The notes: generated by a model from the sequence alone, not told the origin. Shown: positions 1-10,430, numbered from the stretch's first letter. The stretch is 45,150 bases of DNA from Planctomycetota bacterium (GCA_003670925.1 QWQG01000147.1:1-45150), one strand, 5' to 3'. Numbers and translations: made by a program.

Positions 1-344
1 GATTCACTCCTCGAAGATGACACCAAGATTTCCGTTTTTGGCCCTGTTAAACCATCTACGCAAATTTCAGTCGTTATCTTCGTGGAGTTTTTTCGTTTCT
101 CATCCTGCGTTTTTATTACTCAAGTCAATTTACGGACGCGCACTAGTTAGCATGAAACGCCTGCCTTGCTGCGAAACCGGGGGGGATAGTCAGAAATGCC
201 GCTGGACTTTCGATTCAACCTCAGAATAGAGCGGGCGTTGTCATGTCATGGAAGAATGGCCGATCTTCGGTATACTCCGTACGGAAAGCTGAGTGACATT
301 TTTTCAGCAGCGATCAAATGGGGTTTGGAACAGGAGACAGCGAG
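1..344. other. Gene-free left edge
   Basis: No credible gene is seen before the dehydrogenase at 345. A 70-codon frame at 17-229 has no recognisable domain and no good ribosome binding site, so it is not called. The stretch presumably holds the promoter of the 345 gene, but no clear promoter boxes could be picked out. Confidence 0.5.
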
Positions 345-1265
345 ATGACAATGCCGCAGATTGTGGCCGGTAAAACTCGGATTGGATGGATTGGAACGGG
401 AGTCATGGGCTCCAGCATGTGCGGTCATCTGATCAGCGCGGGGTTTGCCACGACGGTATATTCGAGGACGCGGCAAAAAGCGGAGGCGCTCATTGGTAAG
501 GGGGCGACATGGGCAGCATCGCCAAAAGAGGTCGCTCAAAATTCCGACGTAATTTTCGCGATTGTCGGATTTCCGTCGCATGTGCGCGAAGTCATGCTCG
601 GCGAGGACGGTGCGCTGGCCGGCGCGAGAGCGGGGAGTGTACTTGTCGACATGACCACCAGTCAGCCGTCGCTGGCGGTGGAAATTTATCGGGCAGCAAA
701 AACAAAGAGTGTCCACAGCGTGGATGCTCCGGTATCCGGTGGAGACATCGGTGCTCGGAATGCAACCCTGTCAATTATGATTGGTGGTGAGGCAGATGTG
801 GTGGCGACATTGCAACCGCTGTGGGAAACGATGGGAAAAACGATCGTCCACCAAGGCGGTGCCGGTACTGGTCAGCACACGAAAATGGTAAATCAAATTT
901 TAATTGCGACCGGCATGATTGGTGTCTGTGAGGCATTGCTCTACGGCTACAAATCCGGACTAGATTTGCCGACAGTGCTGAAGTCCGTGTCAAGCGGTGC
1001 AGCGGGAAGCTGGTCGTTGTCAAATCTTGGCCCCCGTGTCATCAGCAATAACTTTGATCCCGGATTTTTTGTCGACCACTTTATCAAAGACATGGAGATC
1101 GCGTTGGAAGAATCCCGCCGGATGGGTTTATCGACACCAGGACTTGCGCTGGCACAACAGCTTTATCTTGCCGTAAAAGCACAAGGCTTCGGCCTGAACG
1201 GGACGCATGCCCTGATGCTGGCGTTGGCCCAGTTGTCGGGCATTGAATGGCTCAAACGCGGGTGA
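345..1265 (+). CDS. NAD(P)-dependent beta-hydroxyacid dehydrogenase (3-hydroxyisobutyrate dehydrogenase family)
   Basis: Cytoplasmic oxidoreductase of about 306 residues, the usual size for the family that includes 3-hydroxyisobutyrate dehydrogenase and tartronate semialdehyde reductase. Seen: an N-terminal Rossmann motif ([13 protein letters not shown]), the substrate-binding signature [12 protein letters not shown], and the catalytic-lysine segment [10 protein letters not shown], followed by the all-helical C-terminal domain. An in-frame ATG lies upstream at 318, but the ATG at 345 has a GGAG sequence about 8 bases before it and its product begins just before the Rossmann fold, so 345 is preferred. 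dapA follows 125 bases downstream on the same strand; co-transcription is possible but not shown. The family assignment is firm. The exact substrate cannot be read from the sequence. Confidence 0.9.
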   Translation: MTMPQIVAGKTRIGWIGTGVMGSSMCGHLISAGFATTVYSRTRQKAEALIGKGATWAASPKEVAQNSDVIFAIVGFPSHVREVMLGEDGALAGARAGSVLVDMTTSQPSLAVEIYRAAKTKSVHSVDAPVSGGDIGARNATLSIMIGGEADVVATLQPLWETMGKTIVHQGGAGTGQHTKMVNQILIATGMIGVCEALLYGYKSGLDLPTVLKSVSSGAAGSWSLSNLGPRVISNNFDPGFFVDHFIKDMEIALEESRRMGLSTPGLALAQQLYLAVKAQGFGLNGTHALMLALAQLSGIEWLKRG

Positions 1266-1390
1266 GTTTCCCTCATGCGGCAGTCGAACTCTCCATTCCT
1301 GATATTGCGGGAGAATTTCTGTATCATCCGGAATGATTGCTGTTGTTTGCGTGAGTTTCAATTTCTGCTTGTTGAATAAAGAAGAGAGTC

Positions 1391-2284
1391 ATGGCACGAC
1401 GCGGAGAAATGTTTGCGGGCTTGTCGGTTGCGTTGGTCACTCCGATGCACAGTGATGGGTCGCTGAATGAGAGCATGCTCAGAACGTTGATCGATTTTCA
1501 TGTCGAAGCCGGAACGGACACTTTGGTGCCGGTCGGAACAACTGGTGAAAGTCCGACATTGACGCATGACGAGCACGAACGCGTAATCGCAATCACGTGC
1601 GAACACGCCGCAGGTCGAATCACCGTCATGGCAGGAACCGGTTCAAACAGCACGGCGGAAGCAATCCGTCTGACGGCATCTGCGAAGCGCGCCGGAGCGA
1701 ACGGCGCCTTAATGGTGACACCCTATTACAACAAGCCGACGCAGGAAGGTTTCTTTCAGCATTATCGCGCGGTTGCAGAGCATGTGGATCTGCCAATTGT
1801 GCTGTACAACATTCCCGGTCGTACGGCGAAAAATATGGAACCAGAAACGATCTGTCGCGTCGCCGACACCTGTCCAAGCGTTGTCGCCATTAAAGAATCT
1901 ACCGGTTTAATGGATCAGGCTTCACAGATTTTATCCGCTTCCGACCTGACACTGCTCTCGGGTGACGATAGTTTGACCCTGCCGTTGATGGCACTGGGCG
2001 CCAGTGGTGTTGTTTCCGTGGCAGGGAACATCGTACCGAAAGATGTCAAGGCGATGGTGACGGCGTTCAAATCCGGTGATGTAATGACGGCTCAAAAACT
2101 GCATCATCAGCTTTTTCCATTGTGCCGCGACATGTTGGGGCTTTCCACAAACCCAATTCCGGTGAAGGCCGCAATGAAGATGATCGGCATGGACTGTGGG
2201 GAGGTCCGGCTTCCTTTAACCGCACTGACGGATTCTCAATTGGCCGCGTTAAAGACAACCTTGCAGCGTTTTGGTCTGTTATGA
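1391..2284 (+). CDS. dapA: 4-hydroxy-tetrahydrodipicolinate synthase (DapA family)
   Basis: Class I aldolase of 297 residues. In the lysine and meso-diaminopimelate pathway DapA condenses pyruvate with aspartate semialdehyde. Seen: the N-terminal [10 protein letters not shown] strand, the GTTGESPTL loop that binds pyruvate carboxylate, the tyrosine of VLYNIPGRT, and the Schiff-base lysine in VAIKEST. All core DapA landmarks are present and the length is standard. The ATG at 1391 has an AAGAGAG-like ribosome binding site just upstream; a second ATG six codons later is possible. Related aldolases (N-acetylneuraminate lyase, KDG aldolase) share the fold. The upstream hydroxyacid dehydrogenase leaves a small chance of a catabolic role, but the arginine/GTTGE pattern favours DapA. 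Confidence 0.92.
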   Translation: MARRGEMFAGLSVALVTPMHSDGSLNESMLRTLIDFHVEAGTDTLVPVGTTGESPTLTHDEHERVIAITCEHAAGRITVMAGTGSNSTAEAIRLTASAKRAGANGALMVTPYYNKPTQEGFFQHYRAVAEHVDLPIVLYNIPGRTAKNMEPETICRVADTCPSVVAIKESTGLMDQASQILSASDLTLLSGDDSLTLPLMALGASGVVSVAGNIVPKDVKAMVTAFKSGDVMTAQKLHHQLFPLCRDMLGLSTNPIPVKAAMKMIGMDCGEVRLPLTALTDSQLAALKTTLQRFGLL

Positions 2285-2608
2285 TGAACATGCGCATCGG
2301 CGCATTCCCTGCAGTTACTGCGATGCTGACATCCAGTGGGAGCTCATCCTAGTTTCGGAGTGCACGGAATTCTTGCAGGCAAAGACAAGGTGGGACTATA
2401 GCTATCGTGACGGTCGCCATGATTGTCACAAGCAATGTTCTGGTTAAAATTACGGAACAGAGCACCCCGCTCCGTGCACCGTGACCTACACTTGCTAGCA
2501 CCATGAGGTATCGTTGATTCAAAACGCGAGACTCATCAGATTTGTACTGTGGGGGGGGATAAAATTTCCTCGCTAGTACAAACCCGAAGCAAAGACAGGT
2601 AATTCACT
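2285..2608. other. Intergenic stretch, no gene
   Basis: This 324-base gap separates dapA from the signalling gene at 2609. It contains a run of eight or more G residues near 2550 and a weak spaced match between GTGCACGG and CCGTGCAC (about 2359 and 2472). No ORF, tRNA or convincing terminator was found. Confidence 0.5.
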
Positions 2609-4765
2609 GTGCCAATGATTTTGTCCATCCCCAACAGTTCAGAACGGTCAGCCGACAACCTGACGCCAGCCTTACCAACAGATACCAGCGGTGTCCTGAT
2701 TCGGCTGCTAGCGTGGGCGGAAGACGCACGGCGACACCAGGGGACTGTGTCGGAACGACAGATGATCCCACGCGACATGATGACCCTGTTACTGCGTTGT
2801 ATGAAACTGCAGGACGCGCCGTCATTGATGCATGCTCAACGCGTGGCAGCAATCTCCAGTGGAATCTCCAAGCTGTTGGGCTGGGACGATGAACAGCGTC
2901 GAGCCTTGGAAATTTCTGCGTTACTGCACGACATAGGAAAAATTGGAGTCCCCGAACACATCCTAAAAAAGCCGGGCAAGCTCAGCAGCGAAGAATACGA
3001 CTTTGTCCTGATGCATCATTACGCTGGAGTGAACCTGCTGCAGGTCATGCATACTGACCCTTCAGTCGTGTCGATGCTCACAATGATTCACCAAGATGTC
3101 GACAGTGTCGGAATTACGGATGGAGACAAAGCTCCGCAGACAGGGCTCTCGCTGGGTTCACGCATTTTAGCTGTAGCCGATGCCTATGATTCTCTCAGTT
3201 CGCCTAAGTCATATCGCCGCGGAATGACACACAAGGAAATCATGAATCTCCTTGAGGAACAGGCCGGCAGTCGTTACGACAGCAACGTCATTCGCTCTCT
3301 GAATCGCTGGTTTGAGAAAGATGGGGATTGCTTGTTCCGCTACAGTGATCCATTTCAGCAGCCAACACCAGCCACGAATGTCAGCGACGAGCAGCGAAAC
3401 GAAATTGTCGTGATCGCTCAGTTCATTAATGTGCTCTACCAATTCCAACAGCTTTATGACGGTTATTATATTGTTGACTCCCACGGAAATTACTGCATCT
3501 GGAGTGATGGCATGCCGGGAATGACGGGCCTGCCGCTACAGAGCGTCTTAGGGCGTACATGGCAACACGGCGATGTACAATTGCAATCACTGACTGACAA
3601 TGAGGCAGCGCCACAAAATCGTGAAACAACGATGCTGGGCCAAGTGCTCCAGAATGGTCGCCCTCAACTTGCAATGCAACTCTGTCGTGTGAGTGAATCT
3701 CGGCATCTGAAAGTCGATGTGTATTCAATGCCGATTGTCGATCGAAACAACCATATTTTCGGTGCCGTACAGTTGCTGCGAAGCAACAGTGGCGTGCGCC
3801 GACAGTCTCGTGAATACGTGGAACTTAAACTAGCCGCGACGCGTGATGCGTTGACTGGCGTGGCCAATCGTGGACAGTTGGAGACACAATTGCGGCATAT
3901 GCTTGAGGAATTTCATGGTCGGGAAGGAACACGTCATCTGAGTGCCATCTTTTTGGATGTCGATAAGTTCAAACGAATTAATGATACGTATGGTCATAAA
4001 ATCGGCGATCAAGTGTTGATCGATTTGACGCAGATGCTGCAAAGCGAAACCTATTCGGCTGAAGTCATCGGACGATACGGTGGCGAAGAATTTATCGTCC
4101 TCTGTCCAGATACTGACCTTGATTCGGCCGTCCGGCGCGCCGAACGACTACGGCATGCGATCATTAAGAGTTCGGTTGGGGGCATTACGGACCTCAATGT
4201 GACCTCGTCATTCGGCGTTTCCACTGCGCAGTTAGGCGACACTGTGCAGACCCTGCTGGAACGAGCTGATGTCTGTTTGTATCGGGCGAAGGAAACAGGA
4301 CGCAATCGGACTTGCTGGGAAAGCGAAGTTATCGATAACGAAGCTAACGACAAAGCCAAAGAAGACCAGGACATGCCACAGTTCATTGCACACAAAGGCC
4401 AGTTTGAATTCCGCGAACGGATCGAGGTTGCAACATCGCTGGAACTGACCGCCATGAAACTTCACGCATTCATCCGTGAGTACAAGGTTGAGATCCTGAA
4501 GCAAGATCACTCCCAAATCCAGATCCGCATCGGAAAACTGGGGTTCACGCGGCGCTGGGGCAGCACTACGGAACGAAAACCATTGGAAATTCAAATCCAG
4601 TTCGAAACTACTCGTTCGGCGCAAGGACCAGATGGCAAACCACGAACATCGCGTCTCGTGACCATTATGGCCGTCCCTTACGGTCGCGCACCTGACGGAG
4701 AGGCGTTCGCACACCGCTGCGGAATCTTAATGCGGGAACTGCGTGAGTATTTACTAGGGACTTAG
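2609..4765 (+). CDS. HD-GYP-like / PAS-like / GGDEF signalling protein
   Basis: Soluble 718-residue protein likely acting in cyclic-di-GMP signalling. Domains in order: an HD-type phosphohydrolase domain (about 70-235) with the pair H107-D108 in LLHDIGKIGVP and a DAYDSLSS motif near 191; a PAS-like sensor region (about 265-395); a GGDEF domain (about 405-570) with active-type GGEEF at 491-495; and a C-terminal region of about 140 residues that I do not recognise. The HHxxxDGxGYP segment that defines HD-GYP is replaced by IHQDVDSVGIT at 160-170, so hydrolase activity is doubtful, while the GGEEF suggests diguanylate cyclase activity. No RxxD inhibitory site precedes GGEEF. The start is GTG at 2609 (AGG upstream); ATG at 2615 is the alternative. 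No transmembrane segment was seen. It converges on the peptidase gene, 17 bases away. Confidence 0.88.
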   Translation: MPMILSIPNSSERSADNLTPALPTDTSGVLIRLLAWAEDARRHQGTVSERQMIPRDMMTLLLRCMKLQDAPSLMHAQRVAAISSGISKLLGWDDEQRRALEISALLHDIGKIGVPEHILKKPGKLSSEEYDFVLMHHYAGVNLLQVMHTDPSVVSMLTMIHQDVDSVGITDGDKAPQTGLSLGSRILAVADAYDSLSSPKSYRRGMTHKEIMNLLEEQAGSRYDSNVIRSLNRWFEKDGDCLFRYSDPFQQPTPATNVSDEQRNEIVVIAQFINVLYQFQQLYDGYYIVDSHGNYCIWSDGMPGMTGLPLQSVLGRTWQHGDVQLQSLTDNEAAPQNRETTMLGQVLQNGRPQLAMQLCRVSESRHLKVDVYSMPIVDRNNHIFGAVQLLRSNSGVRRQSREYVELKLAATRDALTGVANRGQLETQLRHMLEEFHGREGTRHLSAIFLDVDKFKRINDTYGHKIGDQVLIDLTQMLQSETYSAEVIGRYGGEEFIVLCPDTDLDSAVRRAERLRHAIIKSSVGGITDLNVTSSFGVSTAQLGDTVQTLLERADVCLYRAKETGRNRTCWESEVIDNEANDKAKEDQDMPQFIAHKGQFEFRERIEVATSLELTAMKLHAFIREYKVEILKQDHSQIQIRIGKLGFTRRWGSTTERKPLEIQIQFETTRSAQGPDGKPRTSRLVTIMAVPYGRAPDGEAFAHRCGILMRELREYLLGT

Positions 4766-4782
4766 CAAAAACATCAAGGCTA

Positions 4783-6648
4783 TTATCGACGTGGTTCAGC
4801 GAGCGTGACTTCTGTTTCTTTCACGTCGCCGCCCCGTTTGAAGCTCAGTTTCAGTTTATCGCCTGGTTTAGATTCGATCAGAATTTCGATCAGCGTCTGG
4901 TATCCTTCCACCGCTGTGTCATCAACCTGCGTGATGACGTCGCCCGTTTGAAGGCCCCCTGCCTGTGCTGGAGATTCTTCGCGCACGGCACGGATCACGA
5001 TGCCTTCTGCCCCACTTGCGGCAAGGTCAGGCTGAATGCCAAGGAACGGGGCTCGATTGGCTGCGCGACGATTACCCGGTTGCGCTGCCACAAACGTGGG
5101 TGCCTTTTCCAGGCCATCAACTCCCCGCAGCAGTTGTTCCGAATAGTCGATAACCGATACAGCACCTTCGATATTCAGCGTTGCAAAATCATCATCCGGC
5201 GTGTGGTAGATTGATGTCATACCGGTAAAACAAAACATCACGGGAATTTGCTTGAGATAGAATGGTAGATGATCACTTCCGGCAAATGCGCCATCGACAA
5301 TCGTGATGTCGATCGGCGTCGCTTCATCAGCTTTCAAGACGATGTTCCGAAACTCTTCCGCAGTCCCCACACCGTTGACTTCGACTACATTATTTTTAAG
5401 GTTGCCAATCATGTCGAAATTGATCATAGCGATTGTGTCCTCTAAAGGCACGACGGGGTGCAGCACGTAGTAGTTGCTGCCAATCAATCCACGTTCTTCG
5501 CCAGAAAAACAAATGAAGACCATTCGTCGCTGTGGTTTAGGGCCGGAAGCAATTCGGCGAGCCAATTCGAGCACCGCAGCAGTGCCCGAAGCATTGTCGT
5601 CGGCTCCGTTATGGATTTCACCATTTCGACTTGGTGACCTAGAACCGTAACCACCGAATCCTAGGTGGTCATAATGACCACCAATGACGATCGTCTCATC
5701 CGCGTGCGGACCTTCACCTTCAATCGCGCCAATCAGATTGTAGGCTGTTACAGCGTCCGCCTGAAATTTCGTGGTCACGTCGGCCGACCAACCCGGCAAT
5801 TCCTGCGACACAGGTTTCAAACTTGCGTCGATGTATTGTGCCACGGCCTGCAAGTTGGACAACGACTCCCCGTCTTTTGCCTTGAGCGGCGTGGCATTCA
5901 ACATGCGGTCGATAATGCTTTGCCTCACATGGGCAAACGGCAGTGATTCCCCGTCGTTTCCAAAACTGGATGGCGCAGCCAATTCGTCGGTTTCCACTGT
6001 GGGAGAACTGGAAACGTCGTTCACAAACAGTACCGCAGCAGCCTTGGCCTTCGTCATCAACTCCAGTTTGCGATCGATATACGCGTCCGAACTCGTAGCC
6101 GTCCCCTTAAAGGCCCCGCCATCGTAACTTTGAGGTTCTCGACGAATCACGACGACCACTTTGCCCTCGACATTGATGTCGGCATAGTCATCGTACTGTT
6201 CTTGGTCTGAGCTAATTCCATATCCCAGAAAAACAACCCCACCAATCCCTTGGCCATTCGCTCCGCGACGAATTGGTTGAAACTCATCACCGAGCTTCAA
6301 CTCGGTGACCGTCCCGTCCGGTGCTGTCAGTTTTACGTGCGTCGATTCGCTAATCACAACGTCGCCCAGAGACACCTCAAAGGGCTGGCGAAAAGATCCT
6401 TCCGGCATTACGGGTTGCAGTCCAAATTTCTGATACTCGGCGATAATGCGTTCGGCTGCTCGTTCAATCCCTTTTGTTTCGATCCCCCGACCTTCCTGAT
6501 CATCCGAAGCCAAGTATTCAATATCGTCTCGCACGCGCGACACAATAGCTTCACGGCTGAGTTCTTCTGCTGCCTGCAATGCATCCGTGGCAGTACAAAG
6601 CACGAGACATACTCTGACCATTAATTCAGGACGCGAAAAAATTCGCAT
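4783..6648 (-). CDS. Secreted M28-family zinc aminopeptidase with PDZ domain
   Basis: Exported peptidase of about 621 residues. Seen: an N-terminal signal peptide (MRIFSRPELMVRVCLVLC, with an A-rich cleavage region), a protease-associated-like domain (about 110-280), and an M28 domain with two-zinc ligands: H325 and H328 in GGHYDH, D351 in GADDNASG, the EE pair near 384, the FDMIG aspartate near 412, and the histidine of YHTPDD near 482. A PDZ domain fills the C terminus (about 530-621). It probably cleaves peptides outside the cytoplasm. An ATG at 6675 is in frame, but ATG 6648 has AAAGGA correctly spaced before it and starts directly with the signal peptide. M28 plus PDZ is a recurring bacterial arrangement. 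Specificity cannot be told. Confidence 0.9.
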   Translation of the reverse strand: MRIFSRPELMVRVCLVLCTATDALQAAEELSREAIVSRVRDDIEYLASDDQEGRGIETKGIERAAERIIAEYQKFGLQPVMPEGSFRQPFEVSLGDVVISESTHVKLTAPDGTVTELKLGDEFQPIRRGANGQGIGGVVFLGYGISSDQEQYDDYADINVEGKVVVVIRREPQSYDGGAFKGTATSSDAYIDRKLELMTKAKAAAVLFVNDVSSSPTVETDELAAPSSFGNDGESLPFAHVRQSIIDRMLNATPLKAKDGESLSNLQAVAQYIDASLKPVSQELPGWSADVTTKFQADAVTAYNLIGAIEGEGPHADETIVIGGHYDHLGFGGYGSRSPSRNGEIHNGADDNASGTAAVLELARRIASGPKPQRRMVFICFSGEERGLIGSNYYVLHPVVPLEDTIAMINFDMIGNLKNNVVEVNGVGTAEEFRNIVLKADEATPIDITIVDGAFAGSDHLPFYLKQIPVMFCFTGMTSIYHTPDDDFATLNIEGAVSVIDYSEQLLRGVDGLEKAPTFVAAQPGNRRAANRAPFLGIQPDLAASGAEGIVIRAVREESPAQAGGLQTGDVITQVDDTAVEGYQTLIEILIESKPGDKLKLSFKRGGDVKETEVTLAEPRR

Positions 6649-6983
6649 ACGTCTTCCTTTAATAAGGTGGCCCATTCAAAACGTAAAGCTGGGAATTTGA
6701 AGTCCGTAATTCTTGGCAGCGTGAACGCTTCAGCTGCTTTGCTCACCACGACAGTCTAAAGGCTATTTTTCTAGCGACGCATTTTTATCCACAACATTTT
6801 GCCAGACTTCCCCCCCTGTGAGCCAATCCACCAACGCATGGATCGATTGCGAACCATACGTTGGTTTGTGGTGCCTGCAGGGATTAGATTATTCAGCTTT
6901 TGATCCCAACGACCCCACGCTTTCCGAGTCATCAACACCAAGCGTGGAACAGTCGAATCATGATCGCGTGGCCGAGATCTTGG
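6649..6983. other. Intergenic stretch between peptidase and superoxide dismutase
   Basis: About 335 bases hold the upstream region of the M28 peptidase (read leftward) and the 3' side of the dismutase gene. A 70-codon GTG-started frame at 6818-7030 overlaps the dismutase end and resembles no family, so it is not called. No clear terminator hairpin was seen. Confidence 0.45.
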
Positions 6984-7595
6984 CTAGCCCTTGGCTGCAG
7001 CAAAGCGACGAGCAACCTCGGCCCAATTGACAATGTTCCAGAATGCGGACACGTAGTCAGGACGGCGATTCTGATAGTTCAAATAATAGGCGTGTTCCCA
7101 GACGTCCAGTCCAAGAATTGGTGTTCGTCCCTCGGACAACGGAGTGTCCTGATTCCCCGTGCTTTCTACAACAAGAGTTCCATCAGCCTTGACGCTAAGC
7201 CAAGCCCAACCGCTACCGAATCGTGTTGCCGCCGCCTTGGCAAACTGTTCTTTGAAAGCATCAAAGCTGCCACAAGCAGTCGTGATCGCCGTCGCCAAAT
7301 CGCCAGTTGGAGTCCCGCCGCCGGTTGGCGACATGACGGTCCAAAACAGTGAGTGGTTTGCATGACCGCCGCCGTTGTTGCGAACAGCCGTACGAATGGC
7401 CTCTGGGACGGCGTTCAATTCACGCATTAAATCATCAATCGGTTTGTCAGCCAAAGGCGATCCTTCCAAGGCCTTGTTGACGTTTGTAATGTAGGCTTGG
7501 TGATGCTTCGTATGGTGGATCTCCATTGTGCGTGCATCGACGTGTGGTTCAAGCGCCGTTGTTGCGTAGGGCAGGGCGGGCAGTGTGTATGGCAT
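6984..7595 (-). CDS. sodA: Superoxide dismutase, Fe/Mn family
   Basis: Converts superoxide to oxygen and hydrogen peroxide. The product is 203 residues, normal for the family. Metal ligands are visible: H27 in MEIHHTKHH, the histidine of [11 protein letters not shown], and the aspartate and histidine of LDVWEHAYY near the C terminus. The [11 protein letters not shown] segment resembles manganese-type enzymes, but the metal cannot be fixed from sequence alone. The open frame extends upstream to 7643; ATG 7595 is chosen because AAGGAG lies 8-9 bases before it and the product begins at the conserved YTLPALPY. No signal peptide is present, so it should be cytoplasmic. The gene stands alone, divergent from the DUF1501 gene at 7963. 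Confidence 0.95.
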   Translation of the reverse strand: MPYTLPALPYATTALEPHVDARTMEIHHTKHHQAYITNVNKALEGSPLADKPIDDLMRELNAVPEAIRTAVRNNGGGHANHSLFWTVMSPTGGGTPTGDLATAITTACGSFDAFKEQFAKAAATRFGSGWAWLSVKADGTLVVESTGNQDTPLSEGRTPILGLDVWEHAYYLNYQNRRPDYVSAFWNIVNWAEVARRFAAAKG

Positions 7596-7962
7596 CGTAA
7601 GTGGACTCCTTCTGAACGACTGATGGTTGCCCGTGATAGGCAACGACTACAACCTCGACAGCGTAAGGTTTCGGCAACACTCACATAGAAACCGTCAGGC
7701 CTGAGATTGCATTCTAGGCAGGTCACTGGGCGGCTCAACCGTTAGCCCCCAACCAATTCCACGAATCCGCAGGACTTTTCAACATCCATCTTGGTTGCAG
7801 CCAACCACGCTCCGGACGAAAACCCCTTGATCCACGTGGTTCAATCCGGTTTTTTCCCTGAATTCGCGTGACGCCCATCGTGAATCTCTTTACACTGCCG
7901 TCGCCGTAATCTGTCAACATCGGCGGTCAACGACCTCCCACCTTGTAATTCAGGAGCCGACA
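7596..7962. other. Divergent promoter region, no gene
   Basis: This 367-base gap lies between the divergently transcribed dismutase and DUF1501 genes and must carry both promoters. Short ORFs here have no recognisable content. No operator-like palindrome could be confidently identified. Confidence 0.45.
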
Positions 7963-9435
7963 ATGCTTGTAATTCCCGGTCGCTATGGAAAAGACACGTG
8001 CGATGGATTTTCGCGCCGCGCAATTCTGCGCGTTGGCAGTTCAGCATTAGCAGGCCTGAGTCTTTCCACGTTACTTGAGAATTCGGCACGCGGCAACGAA
8101 GTGAGCGAGGAAGAAACGCGATACGGAGGCAAAGGTTTCGGGGCAGCGAAAAGCGTGATTCTGCTTTACCTGCAGGGCGGACCGAGTCATTTGGATCTAT
8201 GGGATCCGAAAACCGGCGTGCCCGATAACGTCAAAAGTATCTTTAATCCGATCGACACTACGATCCCCGGCGTGCAATTCACCGAACTCATGCCCAAACT
8301 TGCTCAGCAGATTCATCGGGCGACACTCATTCGTTCATTGAGCTACACACCAATTGGTCTGTTCAATCACACTGCCGCGATCTACCAGATGCTCACCGGT
8401 TACACGGCGGACAATGTCAGTCCTTCGGGACAACTGGAACCACCAAGTCCGAAAGACTTTCCGAACTTCGGTTCCAACATTGTCAAGCTGAAGCCGCTCC
8501 AGAAGCCGATGTTGCCATTCGTCATGATGCCACGTCCACTTCAGGAAAGTAACGTCATCGGCAAAGCAGGGACCGCCGGGTTTCTTGGTCGAGCCTACGA
8601 TCCATACTATCTTTATCCTGCCGGTGACGACATGGATATGGCTAAGATGGACCGCATCAAGGTAGACGATTTGACGTTGCGTTCGGATGTTCCACTTGAT
8701 CGTCTTCAACGTCGCGCGTCACTTCGCGATACGGTGAATGCCGGTATGAAGACACTCGATCGAGCGGTCGATCAGTATGCTCTCAATGAATACTATGGCA
8801 AAGCTTTAGGACTTGTCCTATCTGGTCAGGCGCGTGAAGCGTTTAACCTTACTGCGGAAACTCCTGAGCTGCGTGAAAAGTACGGCAATAACACCTTCGG
8901 GCAGAGTTGTCTGCTGGCACGACGACTGGTCGAAGCTGGCACGCGCGTCGTGGAAGTCAACTGGCCAAAAGTTGCGAACAGCGACAATCATTCATGGGAC
9001 GTCCACACCGGGCTTTCCACGCGGATGAAAACGCAATCTGCTCCGATGCTCGATGCTGCTCTTTCTGCATTGCTAGAAGATCTCGACGAACGCGGACTTC
9101 TGCAGGAAACACTTGTGGTAGCGGTTGGCGAATTCGGACGCAGCCCGAAACGTGGCGTGAGCACTTCTGGCAACAGCAACACTGACGACGGTCGTGATCA
9201 TTGGCCGTATTGCTACACGGGTGTCATCGCTGGGGGTGGCATGAAACGCGGCTATGCCCACGGTAAATCTGACGAAACGGCATCTGCCCCCGCCGAGAAT
9301 CCGGTGCATCCCGGCGAACTACTTGCTTCGATTTACCATGCTGTAGGATTGTATCCCCGCCGCATGGTCCTTAATCACCTGAACCAACCACGCGAAATGG
9401 TGAAATACGACGCTGCGATGGATCTGTTCGCATAA
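7963..9435 (+). CDS. DUF1501 domain protein, Tat-exported
   Basis: A 490-residue member of DUF1501, a sulfatase/alkaline-phosphatase-like fold greatly expanded in planctomycetes. The N terminus carries a twin-arginine signal ([15 protein letters not shown]), and the mature part has the usual landmarks: [24 protein letters not shown], the [11 protein letters not shown] segment and the GRDHWPY metal-site-like motif. The start ATG has CAGGAG seven bases upstream. DUF1501 genes often sit beside DUF1549/DUF1553 cytochrome genes; none is adjacent here, so this is an orphan copy. A terminator-like hairpin follows. The family's reaction is not firmly established. A second DUF1501 gene occurs at 19883. 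Confidence 0.9.
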   Translation: MLVIPGRYGKDTCDGFSRRAILRVGSSALAGLSLSTLLENSARGNEVSEEETRYGGKGFGAAKSVILLYLQGGPSHLDLWDPKTGVPDNVKSIFNPIDTTIPGVQFTELMPKLAQQIHRATLIRSLSYTPIGLFNHTAAIYQMLTGYTADNVSPSGQLEPPSPKDFPNFGSNIVKLKPLQKPMLPFVMMPRPLQESNVIGKAGTAGFLGRAYDPYYLYPAGDDMDMAKMDRIKVDDLTLRSDVPLDRLQRRASLRDTVNAGMKTLDRAVDQYALNEYYGKALGLVLSGQAREAFNLTAETPELREKYGNNTFGQSCLLARRLVEAGTRVVEVNWPKVANSDNHSWDVHTGLSTRMKTQSAPMLDAALSALLEDLDERGLLQETLVVAVGEFGRSPKRGVSTSGNSNTDDGRDHWPYCYTGVIAGGGMKRGYAHGKSDETASAPAENPVHPGELLASIYHAVGLYPRRMVLNHLNQPREMVKYDAAMDLFA

Positions 9436-9493
9436 ACGGCTCTTCTAACTTGACTCCCATCGTCGAGCTGCGATTCTATCGCCAATCTCTTAC

Positions 9494-9543
9494 ACAGTCG
9501 CCTGTGACTTGTCCCACGACTAGTCTCATGCGACTGTTTTTTT
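9494..9543 (+). terminator. Rho-independent terminator after the DUF1501 gene
   Basis: Perfect 8-base arms ACAGTCGC (9494-9501) and GCGACTGT (9530-9537) are followed directly by a run of T residues to 9543. The 28-base loop is long, so the hairpin is less stable than textbook terminators, but the T-tract and the position 60 bases after the stop codon support the call. Confidence 0.65.
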
Positions 9544-9581
9544 ATCCTTAAAGTTTCCCCGTTTTACAAAGAATTCGAGCA

Positions 9582-10394
9582 ATGGTAGATCGTTTACTTG
9601 AAGGCAAAGTGGCGCTCGTCACAGGAGCAGGACGTGGCTTAGGACGGGCGTTTGCTGAGCATCTGGCATCACTTGGTTGCCGGGTTGGCATTCATGGGAT
9701 GCGTGAGAATGGCCCCGCAGAATACGGTGAAGGCACAACCCTTACCGCGACGGCCGCCGAGATTGCGATGTCACACGGCGTACAGACGTGCCGTGTGCTA
9801 GGTGATTTGACAAACTCTGATGATGTGAAGCGTGTCGTGGGAGACGTGTGTGCTCAGCTCGGTCCGCTCGACATCCTCGTTCACAACGCTGGCGGTGATA
9901 TCGGAGCGGCTGGCGGTAAACCAAATCCGAACGACGCTGTCGAGATCAAACTGGAGGACATCCGTGCTGTACTTGATCGGAACCTGTTGAGCACAATTCT
10001 GGTCTGCCAAGAAGCGGCTCGCGTGATGATGCCACGCAAGTCTGGCCGCATCCTAACACTCAGTTCAATCTCGGCATTTAAAGGGCTTCCCCAAAGTTCG
10101 ATCTATGCTACGGCGAAAGCGGGCGTCGTAGAATACACGCGATGTCTAGCCGAACAATTACGATCCCACAACATCAACGTCAACACTCTGGCACCTGGTG
10201 ACACACGCACCGGCCGCTTTTTGGGAACGCGCAAAGTTGAGGACGCGCGGCTGGTCACTGACGGCACGCTCGACCGCGTCGGCATGGTCGACGAAGTCAC
10301 CCGCGTCGTCGAATTCTTTGCCGGACCTCTCGGTGCCTTCGTGACCGGCCAGGTTCTGCGAGTCGATGGCGGCAGCCAGATCTGGCCTGCTTAG
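9582..10394 (+). CDS. SDR-family oxidoreductase
   Basis: Classical short-chain dehydrogenase/reductase of 270 residues. Seen: the nucleotide-binding motif TGAGRGLGRAFAE near the N terminus, the NAGG motif (LVHNAGGDIG), the catalytic serine in LTLSSISAF, the YxxxK pair in IYATAKAG, and a C-terminal GQVLRVDGG typical of FabG-like enzymes. The protein is cytoplasmic and oxidises or reduces an alcohol/ketone pair; the substrate is unknown. No strong ribosome binding site precedes the ATG. It is transcribed alone after a terminator and converges on leuS, with 145 bases between them that hold a palindromic repeat. Confidence 0.9.
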   Translation: MVDRLLEGKVALVTGAGRGLGRAFAEHLASLGCRVGIHGMRENGPAEYGEGTTLTATAAEIAMSHGVQTCRVLGDLTNSDDVKRVVGDVCAQLGPLDILVHNAGGDIGAAGGKPNPNDAVEIKLEDIRAVLDRNLLSTILVCQEAARVMMPRKSGRILTLSSISAFKGLPQSSIYATAKAGVVEYTRCLAEQLRSHNINVNTLAPGDTRTGRFLGTRKVEDARLVTDGTLDRVGMVDEVTRVVEFFAGPLGAFVTGQVLRVDGGSQIWPA

Positions 10395-10430
10395 TACCGG
10401 CAAGCGATGAAGGCGTCAGCCTACCGGTAC
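10394..10430. repeat. Palindromic dispersed repeat, copy 1
   Basis: Outer arms GTACCGG (10394-10400) and CCGGTAC (10424-10430) enclose an inner hairpin AGGC-GTCA-GCCT. The right part, GGCGTCAGCC, two bases, CCGGTAC (10412-10430), recurs with identical spacing inside the kinase gene at 17600-17618. It lies between the convergent SDR and leuS genes, so it could also help end transcription, but no T-run is present. Confidence 0.6.

Noticed and set aside
17-229. 70-codon frame at the left edge
   Set aside because: No domain, no ribosome binding site and an odd composition; likely chance.
6818-7030. 70-codon GTG frame overlapping the dismutase end
   Set aside because: No family match and no good start signal; it overlaps a certain gene.
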